Part shown: positions 29,645 through 39,356 of the stretch, piece by piece | Layout: each line of letters opens with the position of its first letter | Numbering within the stretch: the first letter of the stretch is position 1 | DNA from: JAFEDN01 sp963832945 | Lineage (GTDB): Bacteria; Pseudomonadota; Gammaproteobacteria; Coxiellales; Coxiellaceae | DNA: 64,000 bases | Direction: 5' to 3' | Assembly: GCA_963832945.1 (NCBI GenBank) | Contig: CAWHVV010000018.1 | Span: 1-64,000, forward strand | Made by a program: the position numbers and the translations under genes | The notes under the pieces: generated by a model | Seen by the model: the letters and a program-made list of their open reading frames with translations, nothing else | The model's database searches: none | What the model was told of the DNA's origin: nothing

Positions 29645-30151
29645 ATGAAACGAATTTTATGCTTAGTGGGAATCTCTCTGGCGGCACTCTGGACTATGAG
29701 TAGTATGGCTGCTGGGGTGGCGGTGATAGACATGCAGCAAATTTTTCAAAATTCAAAACAGGTTAAACAAATTAACGATGGTTTGGAAAAACAATTTGCC
29801 GCACAGAAAGAGAGCGTGGACAGCTTGAGTAAACAGTTGCAGGCAAACATTGATAAATTTAAAAAAGATCAGGCGGTGATGGATACCAAAACTGCGAATA
29901 CTCTAAAAGACAGCATTCGTAGTCAGGAACAAAAGCTGCAACAACAGCAAACGGATTTACAGCGTCAATTATTTGAAGCCCAAAATAAAGCGATGACCCA
30001 GTTTCTGGATAAAATCAAAAGCATCGTGAAGAGTATGGCCTCTACCAAAGATTATGATGTCGTATTGCCGAAAAATGCTCTGCTGTATTCTAAAGATAAT
30101 TTAGATATTACCAGCCAGGTTCTCAGCTCTTTAGATAAAGAAAAAGCCTAA
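29645..30151 (+). CDS. skp: Periplasmic chaperone Skp/OmpH
   Basis: 168 residues from the ATG at 29645 behind a strong GGAGGAAATGAC. A signal peptide (MKRILCLVGISLAALWTMSS, cleavage near MAAG) leads into GVAVIDMQQIFQNS and a long helical, Gln/Lys-rich hairpin (about residues 45-125) typical of Skp tentacles. It carries unfolded outer-membrane proteins across the periplasm to the adjacent gene's product BamA. Confidence 0.93.
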   Translation: MKRILCLVGISLAALWTMSSMAAGVAVIDMQQIFQNSKQVKQINDGLEKQFAAQKESVDSLSKQLQANIDKFKKDQAVMDTKTANTLKDSIRSQEQKLQQQQTDLQRQLFEAQNKAMTQFLDKIKSIVKSMASTKDYDVVLPKNALLYSKDNLDITSQVLSSLDKEKA

Positions 30152-30161
30152 TATCAAACTA

Positions 30162-30189
30162 AAGGAGTTCCCACTGAAGGGGACTCCTT
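30162..30189 (+). terminator. Hairpin between skp and lpxD
   Basis: AAGGAGTTCCC and GGGGACTCCTT pair over 11 bp with one G-T wobble around a 6-base loop. No long T run follows, so it is more likely an mRNA-stabilising or attenuating hairpin than a full terminator, as lpxD belongs to the same operon. Confidence 0.45.
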
Positions 30190-30211
30190 CCTGTGTTAGA
30201 GACTAAGGTTA

Positions 30212-31263
30212 ATGTCAACAACAAGTTACTCGCTAGGCGAAATTTCGGAAAAAATTCATGCCCGGTTAAAGGGGGATCCGCAATGCCGGATTGACCGTGC
30301 GGAGCCGCTGCATATCGCAAAAGCGGGAGCCATCAGTTTTTTAGCGAACGTCCGTTACCGTTCTTTTTTAACCAACACTCAGGCCTCGGCGGTTATTTTG
30401 CGTGCGGAAGACGCCCAAAACTGTCCGATCAATGCATTGATAACGTCCAATCCCGAGTTGGCTTTCGCTCGGCTGCTGAATTTTCTTTATCCGGGTCCGC
30501 CCATAGCGTCGGGCATTCACACCAGCGCGGTTATTGGGGAAAATTGTCAGATTGATCCGCGGCCGGCATCGGCCCGCACTGTGTTATTGGAGACAGAGTC
30601 CAAATCGGCGCGCACACGGTGATCGGCGCAGGTTCCGTGATAGGAGAAGACAGCCGGATTGGGGAGTACTGCCGAATATATAGCCGCGTTACTCTTTATC
30701 ATGGTATCCGCCTTGGGGACCGGGTAATTATCCACAGTGGCGCGGTCATCGGCGCGGATGGATTTGGTCTGGCCCATGATGGCCAACAATGGATAAAAAT
30801 CCCGCAAATAGGCCGGGTAATCGTCGGCGATGATGTTGAAATCGGCGCCAATACCACGATTGACCGTGGAGCCTTGCAGGATACCGTGATTGGTCAGGGC
30901 GTTAAAATAGATAATTTAGTGCAAATTGGCCATAATGTGAAAATTGGTGATCATACGGCGATGGCCGGCTGCGTGGGTATTGCCGGCAGTACTGAAATTG
31001 GCCGCCATTGCATGATTGGCGGCAGTGCTTCTATCTCCGGGCACCTCGAAATCGCCAACGGAGTCATTCTCACGGGCACCTCCGTGGTGGGTCAATCCAT
31101 TTCGGAGCCGGGAGTATATTCCTCCGGAATAGGCGTCCAAAAAAACAGTTTATGGCGCCGGAACACGCTCCGTTTTCATCAACTTGACGATATGGCAAAA
31201 CGTTTACGCCATTTAGAAAAAAAATTTGGGGAGGAGTCGCGTGATGGAACAGATGAACATTGA
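30212..31263 (+). CDS. lpxD: UDP-3-O-acylglucosamine N-acyltransferase (frameshifted)
   Basis: The gene is split into two overlapping frames. The N-terminal part (to about 30556) holds the uridine-binding domain (AISFLANVRYRSFL). The rest holds the left-handed beta-helix hexapeptides and the catalytic-His region (NLVQIGHNVKIGDH). Adding one base at GATCCGCGGCC joins them as IDPAAGIGPHCVIGDRVQIG, so a one-base deletion explains the split. LpxD adds the second acyl chain in lipid A synthesis and is normally essential in such organisms, which favours a sequence error. Confidence 0.9.
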
Positions 31264-31690
31264 AGAAATTAAGGGATATCTGCCGCATCGTTATCCTTTT
31301 ATCATGATCGACCGGATTATAGAAATCATTCCGGGGAAATCCATTACCGCCATTAAAAACGTCACGATCAATGAGCCTTTTTTTAGCGGCCATTTCCCGT
31401 GCATGTCTGTCATGCCGGGCGTGTTGATGGTTGAAGCGATGGCGCAGGTTTCCGGCATTTTAATTTATAAAACTTTAGGGATTGTACCCAAGAGCGAATT
31501 ATATTTTTTAGCGGGCGTCGATAATGCGCGTTTCAAGCGCCTGGTGACGCCTGGCGATCAATTGCGCCTGCATATTGAACTGGGCAAGCGCCGTATGGAT
31601 TTATGGAAATTCACCGGCGTCGCCTCCGTAGACGGTGAGGTGGCCTGCACAGCCGAATTTATGAATATTAAGGAACAGCAAAGTGATTGA
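31244..31690 (+). CDS. fabZ: 3-hydroxyacyl-ACP dehydratase FabZ
   Basis: 148 residues from the ATG at 31244, with GGGGAGGAG about nine bases ahead; it overlaps the lpxD end. It dehydrates 3-hydroxyacyl-ACP in fatty-acid elongation and competes with LpxA/LpxD for substrate. The catalytic His is in SGHFPCMSVMPGV and the catalytic Glu in VEAMAQVSG. It overlaps lpxA by 8 bp. Confidence 0.96.
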   Translation: MEQMNIEEIKGYLPHRYPFIMIDRIIEIIPGKSITAIKNVTINEPFFSGHFPCMSVMPGVLMVEAMAQVSGILIYKTLGIVPKSELYFLAGVDNARFKRLVTPGDQLRLHIELGKRRMDLWKFTGVASVDGEVACTAEFMNIKEQQSD

Positions 31691-32525
31691 TTCTCGGGCA
31701 ATAATTGATCCCGGTGCGAAAATAGCCCCCGGTGTAAAAATCGGTCCATTTACCCGCATTGGCCCGGATGTGGAAATTGGTGAAGACACTGTCATTGGTT
31801 CACATGTGGTTATCGATAAAAATACCCGGGTGGGCAAAAAAAATAAAATCTACGATTTTGCGGCCATTGGCGGCGATCCGCAGGATATAACGCCACAGGA
31901 CCGCGAAACATTTCTGGAAATAGGGGACCACAATATCCTTCGTGAATTTTGCACCGTGAACCGGGGATCTAATAAAGCGGTGGGCAGTGGAACTACCCGG
32001 GTTGGGCATCACAACATGCTGATGGCTTATACCCATATTGGTCATGATAGCCAAATCGGTAATCATATTATTTTTGCGAATAATGCCTCGACCGCGGGTC
32101 ATGTGATTGTGGACGATTATGCCAATTTGGGCGGTTTTGTTGCCATACATCAATTTGTGCGCATAGGCAGTTATAGTTTTTTGTCTCGTGCTACCCAGAT
32201 AGCGCAGGACATTTTACCCTACATGCTCGTCATCGGTACTCCCGGTAGCCCGGTGGGATTGAATCTGGTGGGATTAAAAAGGCGCCGCGTGCCTGTGGAA
32301 GTCATGCGCGTTTTGAAATACGTTTATCAATTATTTTATCGCCGGGATTTAAAATTGACTGAAATTCGTCAGGAACTCGAACAGATTTCCCAACATCACC
32401 CTGAAATTAAGCTCTTTCTGGACATTATGGATAATACCAAACGCGGGATAGCCCGTCCCCGTCTGCACCGCCATCATCTTTTAGAGTTTGAGGATGATCA
32501 TTCCAGCGCTATTGCCAGTGAGTGA
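31683..32525 (+). CDS. lpxA: UDP-N-acetylglucosamine O-acyltransferase
   Basis: 280 residues with a GTG start, somewhat longer than the E. coli enzyme (262). It catalyses the first acylation of lipid A synthesis. The beta-helix hexapeptide repeats run to about residue 190 (IAPGVKIGPFTRIGPDVEIG), with the catalytic His in YTHIGHDSQIGN, and a helical C-terminal domain follows. The last ~20 residues (RPRLHRHHLLEFEDDHSS) are an unusual His-rich tail. lpxB does not follow. Confidence 0.96.
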   Translation: MIDSRAIIDPGAKIAPGVKIGPFTRIGPDVEIGEDTVIGSHVVIDKNTRVGKKNKIYDFAAIGGDPQDITPQDRETFLEIGDHNILREFCTVNRGSNKAVGSGTTRVGHHNMLMAYTHIGHDSQIGNHIIFANNASTAGHVIVDDYANLGGFVAIHQFVRIGSYSFLSRATQIAQDILPYMLVIGTPGSPVGLNLVGLKRRRVPVEVMRVLKYVYQLFYRRDLKLTEIRQELEQISQHHPEIKLFLDIMDNTKRGIARPRLHRHHLLEFEDDHSSAIASE

Positions 32526-32567
32526 GTGAATCGGTAAACTACCCTGCAGTTATGGTCACTGTGGGGG

Positions 32568-33200
32568 GTGTTTGTGTTAAAAAAGCTATTACCAAAGCAG
32601 GAAAATTTTTTTGAGCTTTTTGAACAGGCCGCTTTTCAATTAGAAAGTGCATCTGAACATTTTGTGCAGATGGGACAGGATTTACCACATGCCAATGATT
32701 ATGCCAAATTAATCGCTGAACACGAAGCAACTGCCGATAATTACGCACGAGCGACCTTTGATCTCTTGCACAAGGCCTTTATTACCCCATTTGACCGGCA
32801 CGATATTCATCGTTTGACACGTAAACTGGATGATATTCTGGATATTATTAATCGCACCACTCAGCGCATTGTTTTATATCAATTTAAATCATTGCCTCCC
32901 GGCGTGTTGCAGATCAATGCATTAGTGTTGCGGGCAGTGCGGGCGGTCAAAAAGGCTTTAAGTCAACTCAAAAATTTAAAAAATGCTCCCGAAATTATTC
33001 AGCTTTGTAATGAAATCAGTGAGACCGACAGCCGGGCAGAGCAGATTATGCTGGAGGGCGTTGACAAATTATTCACGGATGAACAGGATTTTAAATACTT
33101 GCTGAAGGCAAAAGAAATTTTCGATTATGCGACTGAAATAGTTCATGAATGCCATGATTTGGCGGATATTATTAAAGGCATTGTATTGGAGTATGCCTGA
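32568..33200 (+). CDS. DUF47/PhoU-like phosphate transport accessory protein
   Basis: 210 residues starting at a GTG, all helical, with the DUF47 pattern (RLTRKLDDILDIINRTTQRI and a C-terminal IVHECHDLADIIKGIVLEYA). These proteins accompany PiT-type phosphate transporters and are thought to modulate them. It shares a base with the next gene (TGATG), which is the transporter, so the two are translationally coupled. Confidence 0.9.
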   Translation: MFVLKKLLPKQENFFELFEQAAFQLESASEHFVQMGQDLPHANDYAKLIAEHEATADNYARATFDLLHKAFITPFDRHDIHRLTRKLDDILDIINRTTQRIVLYQFKSLPPGVLQINALVLRAVRAVKKALSQLKNLKNAPEIIQLCNEISETDSRAEQIMLEGVDKLFTDEQDFKYLLKAKEIFDYATEIVHECHDLADIIKGIVLEYA

Positions 33201-34213
33201 TGGGTCATGAATTGTTGCTCATCATTTTTTTGGTGGGACTGGCGTTTTTATTTGACTTTCTGAATGGTTTTCATGATTCCGCCAATTCCATCGCCACCAT
33301 CGTTTCCACACGTACTTTAAAACCACATTGGGCGGTGATTTGGGCGGCATTCTTTAATTTTATTGCATTTCTGTTTTTCAAACTGCACGTCGCGGATACC
33401 ATGGGTACGGGTTTGATCGATCCCGGCATCGTCGATAAGCAACTGATCTTTACTACTCTTTGCGGCGCCATATTCTGGAATCTATTAACCTGGTATTACG
33501 GCATCCCTTCCAGTTCTTCGCATGCTTTAATAGGCGGTTTGGTGGGTTCTGCACTGGTTAAGGCGGGCTATCATTCCATCCAGTTTGCCGGAATTAGCAA
33601 AGTCGTGGCTTCCATTTTTCTGTCGCCTTTATTAGGATTTTTTTTAGGATTATTGCTTATGTACCTCGTGACGGTCATTTTCTTCCATTTTACCCGCGCA
33701 AAAGTGGATAAATGGTTCCAGCGGGTGCAATTTCTTTCCTCAGCGCTGATGAGTCTTGGTCACGGCGCCAATGACGCCCAAAAAACCATGGGTATTATAG
33801 CGATTTTATTATTTTCATCTCATCTGTTAGGCCCCACTTTTTATGTGCCGATCTGGGTCATTATTACCTGTAACTTCGTCATGGCCTTGGGTACTTTATT
33901 GGGAGGATGGCGAATCGTAAAAACCATGGGAATGCGGATTACCAAATTAAAGCCGGTGCACGGGAGCTGCGCTGAATTTGCCGGAGCTATGACTTTGTTT
34001 GCAGCGACACATCTTGGAATTCCCGTATCAACGACGCATACAATCGCTGGAGCCATTTTCGGAGTGGGTTCCAGTAACAGGGCTTCCGCCGTGCGATGGG
34101 GAATTGCCCAGCGCATTGTGTTGGCATGGGTGATTACTTTACCCGCCGCGGGACTTTTTTCCGGCGTACTCTGGATAATTATTCATTGGCTTCAAGGTTT
34201 GCTGAAGATATAG
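33200..34213 (+). CDS. PiT-family inorganic phosphate transporter
   Basis: 337 residues with about nine or ten membrane helices. The two PiT signature repeats are visible: DFLNGFHDSANSIATIVSTR near the N-terminus and LGHGANDAQKTMGII in the second half. It imports phosphate (as metal phosphate or with protons) across the inner membrane. The DUF47 gene overlaps its start. minC follows after 18 bp. Confidence 0.95.
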   Translation: MGHELLLIIFLVGLAFLFDFLNGFHDSANSIATIVSTRTLKPHWAVIWAAFFNFIAFLFFKLHVADTMGTGLIDPGIVDKQLIFTTLCGAIFWNLLTWYYGIPSSSSHALIGGLVGSALVKAGYHSIQFAGISKVVASIFLSPLLGFFLGLLLMYLVTVIFFHFTRAKVDKWFQRVQFLSSALMSLGHGANDAQKTMGIIAILLFSSHLLGPTFYVPIWVIITCNFVMALGTLLGGWRIVKTMGMRITKLKPVHGSCAEFAGAMTLFAATHLGIPVSTTHTIAGAIFGVGSSNRASAVRWGIAQRIVLAWVITLPAAGLFSGVLWIIIHWLQGLLKI

Positions 34214-34231
34214 AGAGATAAGGAGATATCA

Positions 34232-35010
34232 TTGGCTCTAATGAATAACGAAGCATTTAAATTAAAAGCTAATTTTTATCCCGTGACGGTGATTAAATTT
34301 TTCCGCTGTGATCAGCGCAGCGTTTTACAGCAACTGAAAGAAATTATGCGAAAGGCGCCTAATTATTTTCATCAATCTCCCGTCATTATTGATGTCACGC
34401 ATTTAAAGCGCCCGTCTAAGGGCTTGGACCTGGCCAGACTGTTGCAGACATTGCGCGAGTATCAACTGATTCCTGTCGGTGTCCAGGGCTTATCACCTGC
34501 CGAAGAGGACAGCGCTGAGGCATTAGGATTGGCGCTATGGCAATCCAGCGCAGCAAATAGAGATATCCGGGAAGTTTCTGAATCTGCGCCGGAATATAAG
34601 ATAGAGCCTCACTCCGAGTCTCCCCCGGAAGAAACTTCAGTAAGAATGCCTTCTAAATGGCCAAATACAGTCGTGACTAAACCGGTCCGCTCGGGTATGC
34701 GTGTCTATGCCAAACAGAGTAATTTAATTTTACTGGCCCCTGTGAGTTCAGGGGCGGAGTGTATTGCGGATGGAGACATTTTTTGTTACGCTCCTGTGAG
34801 AGGCCGGATTTTAGCCGGTGCGAGCGGCGATTTGCAGGCGCAAATTTTTTGCCAATCTCTGGAACTGAATTAATCGCCATTGCAGGTTATTATTTGCTCT
34901 ATGACGAATGTCCTCCCGAAAAAACTGGATGTTTTCAAATTCTACTAAAAGAGAGCAAACTCTATATTCATAATTTTTCTTTAGAAAGGAGTGTATTGTG
35001 TCAAAAATAA
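34232..35010 (+). CDS. minC: Septum-site inhibitor MinC (frameshifted near C-terminus)
   Basis: The start is a TTG at 34232 with AAGGAG seven bases ahead. Residues 1-110 form the FtsZ-inhibiting domain; the C-terminal MinD-binding beta-helix domain begins near VRSGMRVYAKQSNLILLAPV. The frame stops early at 34873 after FCQSLELN. One added A in GGAACT restores the expected SLETELIAIAGYYLL and continues to a stop at 35008-35010, overlapping minD. I infer a one-base deletion in the sequence. Product blocks FtsZ assembly away from midcell. Confidence 0.92.
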
Positions 35011-35819
35011 TTGTCGTGACATCCGGTAAGGGTGGGGTTGGGAAGACGACTACGAGCGCCTCCTTTGCCATGGGGTTAGCCAACGCCGGTTATAAAACCG
35101 TCGTCATTGATTTTGATATTGGTTTGCGTAATCTGGATTTGGTGATGGGGTGTGAACGCCGTGTTATTTACGACGTTGCCAGCATTATTCATCATGAAGC
35201 GACCGTTAAACAGGCTCTGATAAAAGATAAGAACAGTCCGAATTTATTTATTCTCGCCGCATCACAAACTCGCGATAAAAATATTCTTACTCTTGAAGCG
35301 GTGGAAGCGATTATGTCGGAGCTTCGCGAATCATTTGATTATATCGTCTGTGATTCCCCAGCCGGAATTGAACAGGGAGCGCTGATGGCCATGTATTTTG
35401 CGGATAGCGCTTTAGTTGTGAGTAATCCGGAGGTGTCTTCGGTGCGTGACGCCGACCGTATTTTGGGATTCTTGGACAGTAAAACATTGTTAGCGATTCA
35501 GGGAAAAGAAATTGAGAAACATTTAATCGTCACGCGTTATGCACCTAAGCGGGTTTCCAGCGGTGACATGATGTCTCTGGAAGATATTCAGGACTTATTG
35601 GGCATTCCATTATTAGGAGTCATTAGTGAATGTCAGTCGGTATTAAAGGCTTCCAACATGGGCGAACCGGTGATACTCGATAAAAAAAGCAGAGCGGGCC
35701 AGGATTACGACCAGATTGTTCGCCGTTTCCTGGGTAAATCAAGAGGGGCTGAAACCGTTAAAAAACCGCTCTCGTTATTGCAGCGATTGTTTAAAAACAA
35801 TAAGGAGCTGGTATCATGA
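34998..35819 (+). CDS. minD: Septum-site ATPase MinD
   Basis: 273 residues with a GTG start behind AAAGGAG. It has the deviant Walker A KGGVGKTT, the switch region DFDIGLRNLDLVMG, and CDSPAGIEQGAL. The C-terminal amphipathic helix that binds the membrane is present (SLLQRLFKNNKELVS). It drives pole-to-pole oscillation with MinE and recruits MinC. Overlaps minE by 4 bp. Confidence 0.97.
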   Translation: MSKIIVVTSGKGGVGKTTTSASFAMGLANAGYKTVVIDFDIGLRNLDLVMGCERRVIYDVASIIHHEATVKQALIKDKNSPNLFILAASQTRDKNILTLEAVEAIMSELRESFDYIVCDSPAGIEQGALMAMYFADSALVVSNPEVSSVRDADRILGFLDSKTLLAIQGKEIEKHLIVTRYAPKRVSSGDMMSLEDIQDLLGIPLLGVISECQSVLKASNMGEPVILDKKSRAGQDYDQIVRRFLGKSRGAETVKKPLSLLQRLFKNNKELVS

Positions 35820-36076
35820 AATGGATTAATAACCTTTTGGGCGCCCGTTCAGCCAGTATGGCTAAAGACCGCCTGAAAATCGTCATTGCCCAGGAACGTT
35901 CCGCGAAGGGTCAACCGGATTTTCTGCCTCTGTTGCATAAAGAAATTTTGGCCGTTATCGAAAAATATATGCGCATCAGCTCGGATATGGTCGAAGTAGA
36001 TTTCAGCCATCAGGACAAAAGCGCTATTCTTAAACTGAACGTCGTTCTGCCGGATAGCAATAAAGAAAGAGGGTAG
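35816..36076 (+). CDS. minE: Cell-division topological factor MinE
   Basis: 86 residues, normal length. It has the MinD-activating segment (AKDRLKIVIAQERS) and the topological-specificity domain (LLHKEILAVIEKYM, VEVDFS). It ends the minCDE operon 5 bp before the stop of the convergent kinase-ankyrin gene. Confidence 0.96.
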   Translation: MKWINNLLGARSASMAKDRLKIVIAQERSAKGQPDFLPLLHKEILAVIEKYMRISSDMVEVDFSHQDKSAILKLNVVLPDSNKERG

Positions 36077-36080
36077 GTCA

Positions 36081-39074
36081 TTACCAGGAATTTCTGCGTA
36101 TAGTGCGACAACCTGTACGCGGTTCTATTGAGGCGCAGGTTGTTACTTCACCGCTGGCTAATTTTATTTTTTTCCAAAAAGAATTTTTAAGTAAGCCGGC
36201 TATATGTTGTCTCTGCCGCAACGCTAATTGCAATGGTGTCGTTTGTTTTCTATTTAAAAAAATTTTCTGATTAGGATCAGCGCCATAATTCAGTAAGCAA
36301 TGAATTATTTTTTCATCTGAATTAAAGTGAATTGCAGTATATAAAGGACTGAAAAGGTCGTAACTCAGAGTATTGTTGTAAAGATAAAAAATGGGCAAAA
36401 CCAGATTAACATCAGCCTCTGTCTCAAGCAGTAAGCGTAGCGCTTTGGATTGATTGTGGAGCATCGCAATCTGCAAGGGCGAGATTTTGTATCTGCATTT
36501 ATGTTCAGCGCTGTATTTTGAGATCAACCATTCTAAAACTAAGGCGCTACCATGTTGAGCCGCAATACCCATTGGAGAATAACCACGGTCGTTTGAAATG
36601 TTCACTAATGTAGGATATTTTTTTAAGAGACAATCCGCCTTTTCTTTTTTATCTTGTGCAATGGCAGTTATAAATTGTTGACGTAGTCGTAGATAGGGGT
36701 TAACGGTTGAATTAATGATATTTAAATTGATGCCTTCTTCTTTTAACGTCTTTATTATACCAAAACCCTTATAATTTTGTGATTTAGTTTCATGGATATA
36801 TAATAATTCTACTTCTGAGAGGCTTAGTTGAGAAGGAATGAGTACTTCAATGTAATTTCTGTATGCGTCATATTCTTTAGGAAATTTTTTAAAGCAAATC
36901 CGGAAAGCAATACAATTTAACCATTCATCGCTACTCTTCAATAATAATAATTCAATCGTATCAAAGGAGCAGGGTGTATAAGAACGCTCTGCACTTGAAT
37001 CAGAACGAAAATAATCCTCAGGAAAAAATAACATTTGGTCACTAGAAAATAAAGTGATAAAAGAATTTCCGTTAACACCTGGAATATTTTCACGATCAGG
37101 TAAAATTAATCTTCCACGACGCGGTCTCGCTAACGGATTTTCTTTAAATAACTGTAATAATTTAGGGGATAAGTGCTTAAATAAATCCAGTTCTCTATTT
37201 TGATCGTGATCATTTTGTTTTGTTTCAAAGCCGCCTAAACGACTGTTGTTAAATGGCCAGGTTACAACTCCGCTTTTCTTTAAATACTTCGGAGCCTGGT
37301 CAATAATAAATTCTGCTGCGAGCCCAAAACCTAAACGCTCTAATCGTGCAATGAGAGTTTGTTTAATACTAGAGAATTCAACCAGTTTTTTTAGATTGAT
37401 TCCACGGGTTTCACTCACCACATCAGACCAAATTCTTCTAGCAAAAGCAGGTTTGTTTTCGGCGCATTGAGCAGTCGTTAGAGCATGGTATATTTGCTCT
37501 TCAATATAGGAATTTTTTTCTTTTAAGGGTAATGCTTTGCTCCTGTTTCGTAGGTAATATGACTTTTCTTCCTCAAAATTCCGAGCTAACACGCCTTGTA
37601 CGAGATCTATTACTTGACCGCATATGAGCAGTACTATTTCGTACTTTAGCGTAACTTTTTCCGGCAAGGGTGGTGGGCGCGGCATTCTCTTGGATTCAGC
37701 GGGACATAACTTATTTAATCGTTCACACAAAAAAACTGGTATAGGACGTCTGTCTGGCGATTCGCTCAAACAGTCCTCCATGATTTTTATCAGTTCCTTG
37801 GGTGTATCTTTTGGAATAAAATGCCGGGAATTTTTAGAATCAGACAGATCCTTACCTATAAAAATAATATCACCATCAGCATTGATCTCTATCATCGGAG
37901 GTGGGAGACGGCGAGTGATTAATTCCCAAAGTACCATTCCAAAACTATATATGTCTGTTGCTTTTGATACTTCATCCACACGATCATCATAAAATTCCGG
38001 AGGCGTCCAATGCCAGGCTTGCCTATAGACATCATCACAAGCGATTTTGCCTGATTTTAATAGAGATGAACCAAAATCGGCCAATTTAATATGGTTATCT
38101 TCATCTACTAATATATTGGCACTTTTTAAATCTACATACCAAATATTATTATTATGCAGATCCTCTAATCCTATGGCAATATCCAAGGCTATTTGACAAC
38201 GGATCGGCCATGGCAGTTCTTTTTTACCATAGATGAGATCAAATAAATTTCCATGGGGCATAAACTTCACCACCAGAGAATAGGGTTTTTCTAAAATAAC
38301 ACCGACCAGATCTACTAAGGAAGAAGATTCAACGCAGGCGATAATAGCGGCTTCTTTAATAATATCGCTTTGATTTAAGGCATTGCCAGGGTCTTTAATG
38401 ACGACAGTTATATTTTTCCATTCGCCAACAAATAAGTCGTGATTACCGCGGTATAGCCGTCTATGAATTTTTATGTCATCTCGATTAATGGCATTGATTA
38501 ATTTCTTTCCTCTCGGGGTATCTATCATAATAGATTCACGAGTTATTTTATCGCCAATAAATTGCTGTTCCTTGAGTTCCCCATTCGAACTACAAAAATA
38601 AAAATTGGGATCTAAAAAAATCATGGCAGAATTATTAAAGGATAAGCAATTTGGTTTATGTTCATAATGATAAATGAAATCATTGACATTTACATTTTTG
38701 TCAGAATTTTTTGTTATCTCTAGTAGCCGCAGCAATTTTAAAGCAGGATCTTCGCTTTCCTGGCTCCCGCGTTCACCAAAATTTATTTCAATTTCAAAAT
38801 AGAGGTTTAAATAATAAGGAAAATAAAAACGTCTTTTATCATTGGGGTAAATCATAGGCATTTTTAATTCATTTTTTTCTTTTAGATCGGGATTGTATTC
38901 CTTTATCGTATTATTGTAATACCCGGAAACTGTCCGTGTGCTCAATATATTTAAGATTTCTAGTTGATCCGCTTCGTCGTGAAAATTAAAAACAATCTGA
39001 TTGTTTGTCGCTGTGATGAAATATTTTGACTGCTTTTGATCAAAATTCATTTTACTTTCATCTTGCATTGTCAT
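36081..39074 (-). CDS. Protein kinase-like protein with ankyrin repeats, shorter paralogue
   Basis: 997 residues, strongly similar along its length to residues ~345-1328 of the gene at 15516. The kinase domain lies at about 215-460: Lys in TVVIKD, catalytic loop WYVDLKSANIL (HRD replaced by YVD, Asp and Asn kept), LADFGSS, TPPEFY, and KATDIYSFGMVLWELITRR. Ankyrin repeats occupy about 820-980 (SPMGIAAQHGSALVLEWLIS; SPLQIAMLHNQSKALRLLLE). The N-terminal unknown domain of the paralogue is absent. The last ~10 residues differ from the paralogue and lie against minE. Confidence 0.85.
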   Translation of the reverse strand: MTMQDESKMNFDQKQSKYFITATNNQIVFNFHDEADQLEILNILSTRTVSGYYNNTIKEYNPDLKEKNELKMPMIYPNDKRRFYFPYYLNLYFEIEINFGERGSQESEDPALKLLRLLEITKNSDKNVNVNDFIYHYEHKPNCLSFNNSAMIFLDPNFYFCSSNGELKEQQFIGDKITRESIMIDTPRGKKLINAINRDDIKIHRRLYRGNHDLFVGEWKNITVVIKDPGNALNQSDIIKEAAIIACVESSSLVDLVGVILEKPYSLVVKFMPHGNLFDLIYGKKELPWPIRCQIALDIAIGLEDLHNNNIWYVDLKSANILVDEDNHIKLADFGSSLLKSGKIACDDVYRQAWHWTPPEFYDDRVDEVSKATDIYSFGMVLWELITRRLPPPMIEINADGDIIFIGKDLSDSKNSRHFIPKDTPKELIKIMEDCLSESPDRRPIPVFLCERLNKLCPAESKRMPRPPPLPEKVTLKYEIVLLICGQVIDLVQGVLARNFEEEKSYYLRNRSKALPLKEKNSYIEEQIYHALTTAQCAENKPAFARRIWSDVVSETRGINLKKLVEFSSIKQTLIARLERLGFGLAAEFIIDQAPKYLKKSGVVTWPFNNSRLGGFETKQNDHDQNRELDLFKHLSPKLLQLFKENPLARPRRGRLILPDRENIPGVNGNSFITLFSSDQMLFFPEDYFRSDSSAERSYTPCSFDTIELLLLKSSDEWLNCIAFRICFKKFPKEYDAYRNYIEVLIPSQLSLSEVELLYIHETKSQNYKGFGIIKTLKEEGINLNIINSTVNPYLRLRQQFITAIAQDKKEKADCLLKKYPTLVNISNDRGYSPMGIAAQHGSALVLEWLISKYSAEHKCRYKISPLQIAMLHNQSKALRLLLETEADVNLVLPIFYLYNNTLSYDLFSPLYTAIHFNSDEKIIHCLLNYGADPNQKIFLNRKQTTPLQLALRQRQHIAGLLKNSFWKKIKLASGEVTTCASIEPRTGCRTIRRNSW

Positions 39075-39356
39075 TTTCTCTTATTCATGTTGACCTTGCC
39101 CCGCTTCGGCATCTAATCAATAGCATTAAGATAAAATTCTCTCATTTTATAAGCAAAATATCAATTTTACTCCCTTTATAATTTGCATATATAATTTAAG
39201 AGGCCACTATCAAAAAGAAAATTATAATGGGACACGCCTGGAAGGCGTCCAATGCCATCTTGAATTTTGTGGAAATTTTAATTATGCTAGCCTTATATTT
39301 TGCATCCAATCATTTTAAGAAAAAATATAAGTCATAATGACTAAGGAGACTTGTTT

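Noticed and set aside
36108..36143. Bidirectional terminator between minE and the kinase-ankyrin gene
   Set aside because: ACAACCTG and CAGGTTGT pair over 8 bp, but the loop is 20 bases, no T run follows, and it lies within the kinase-ankyrin coding end.
14970..39240. Shared AAATTATAATGGGACA block at 14977 (minus) and 39221 (plus) as a mobile-element end
   Set aside because: Only about 16 AT-rich bases match and flanks diverge. No terminal repeats or transposase were found with it.
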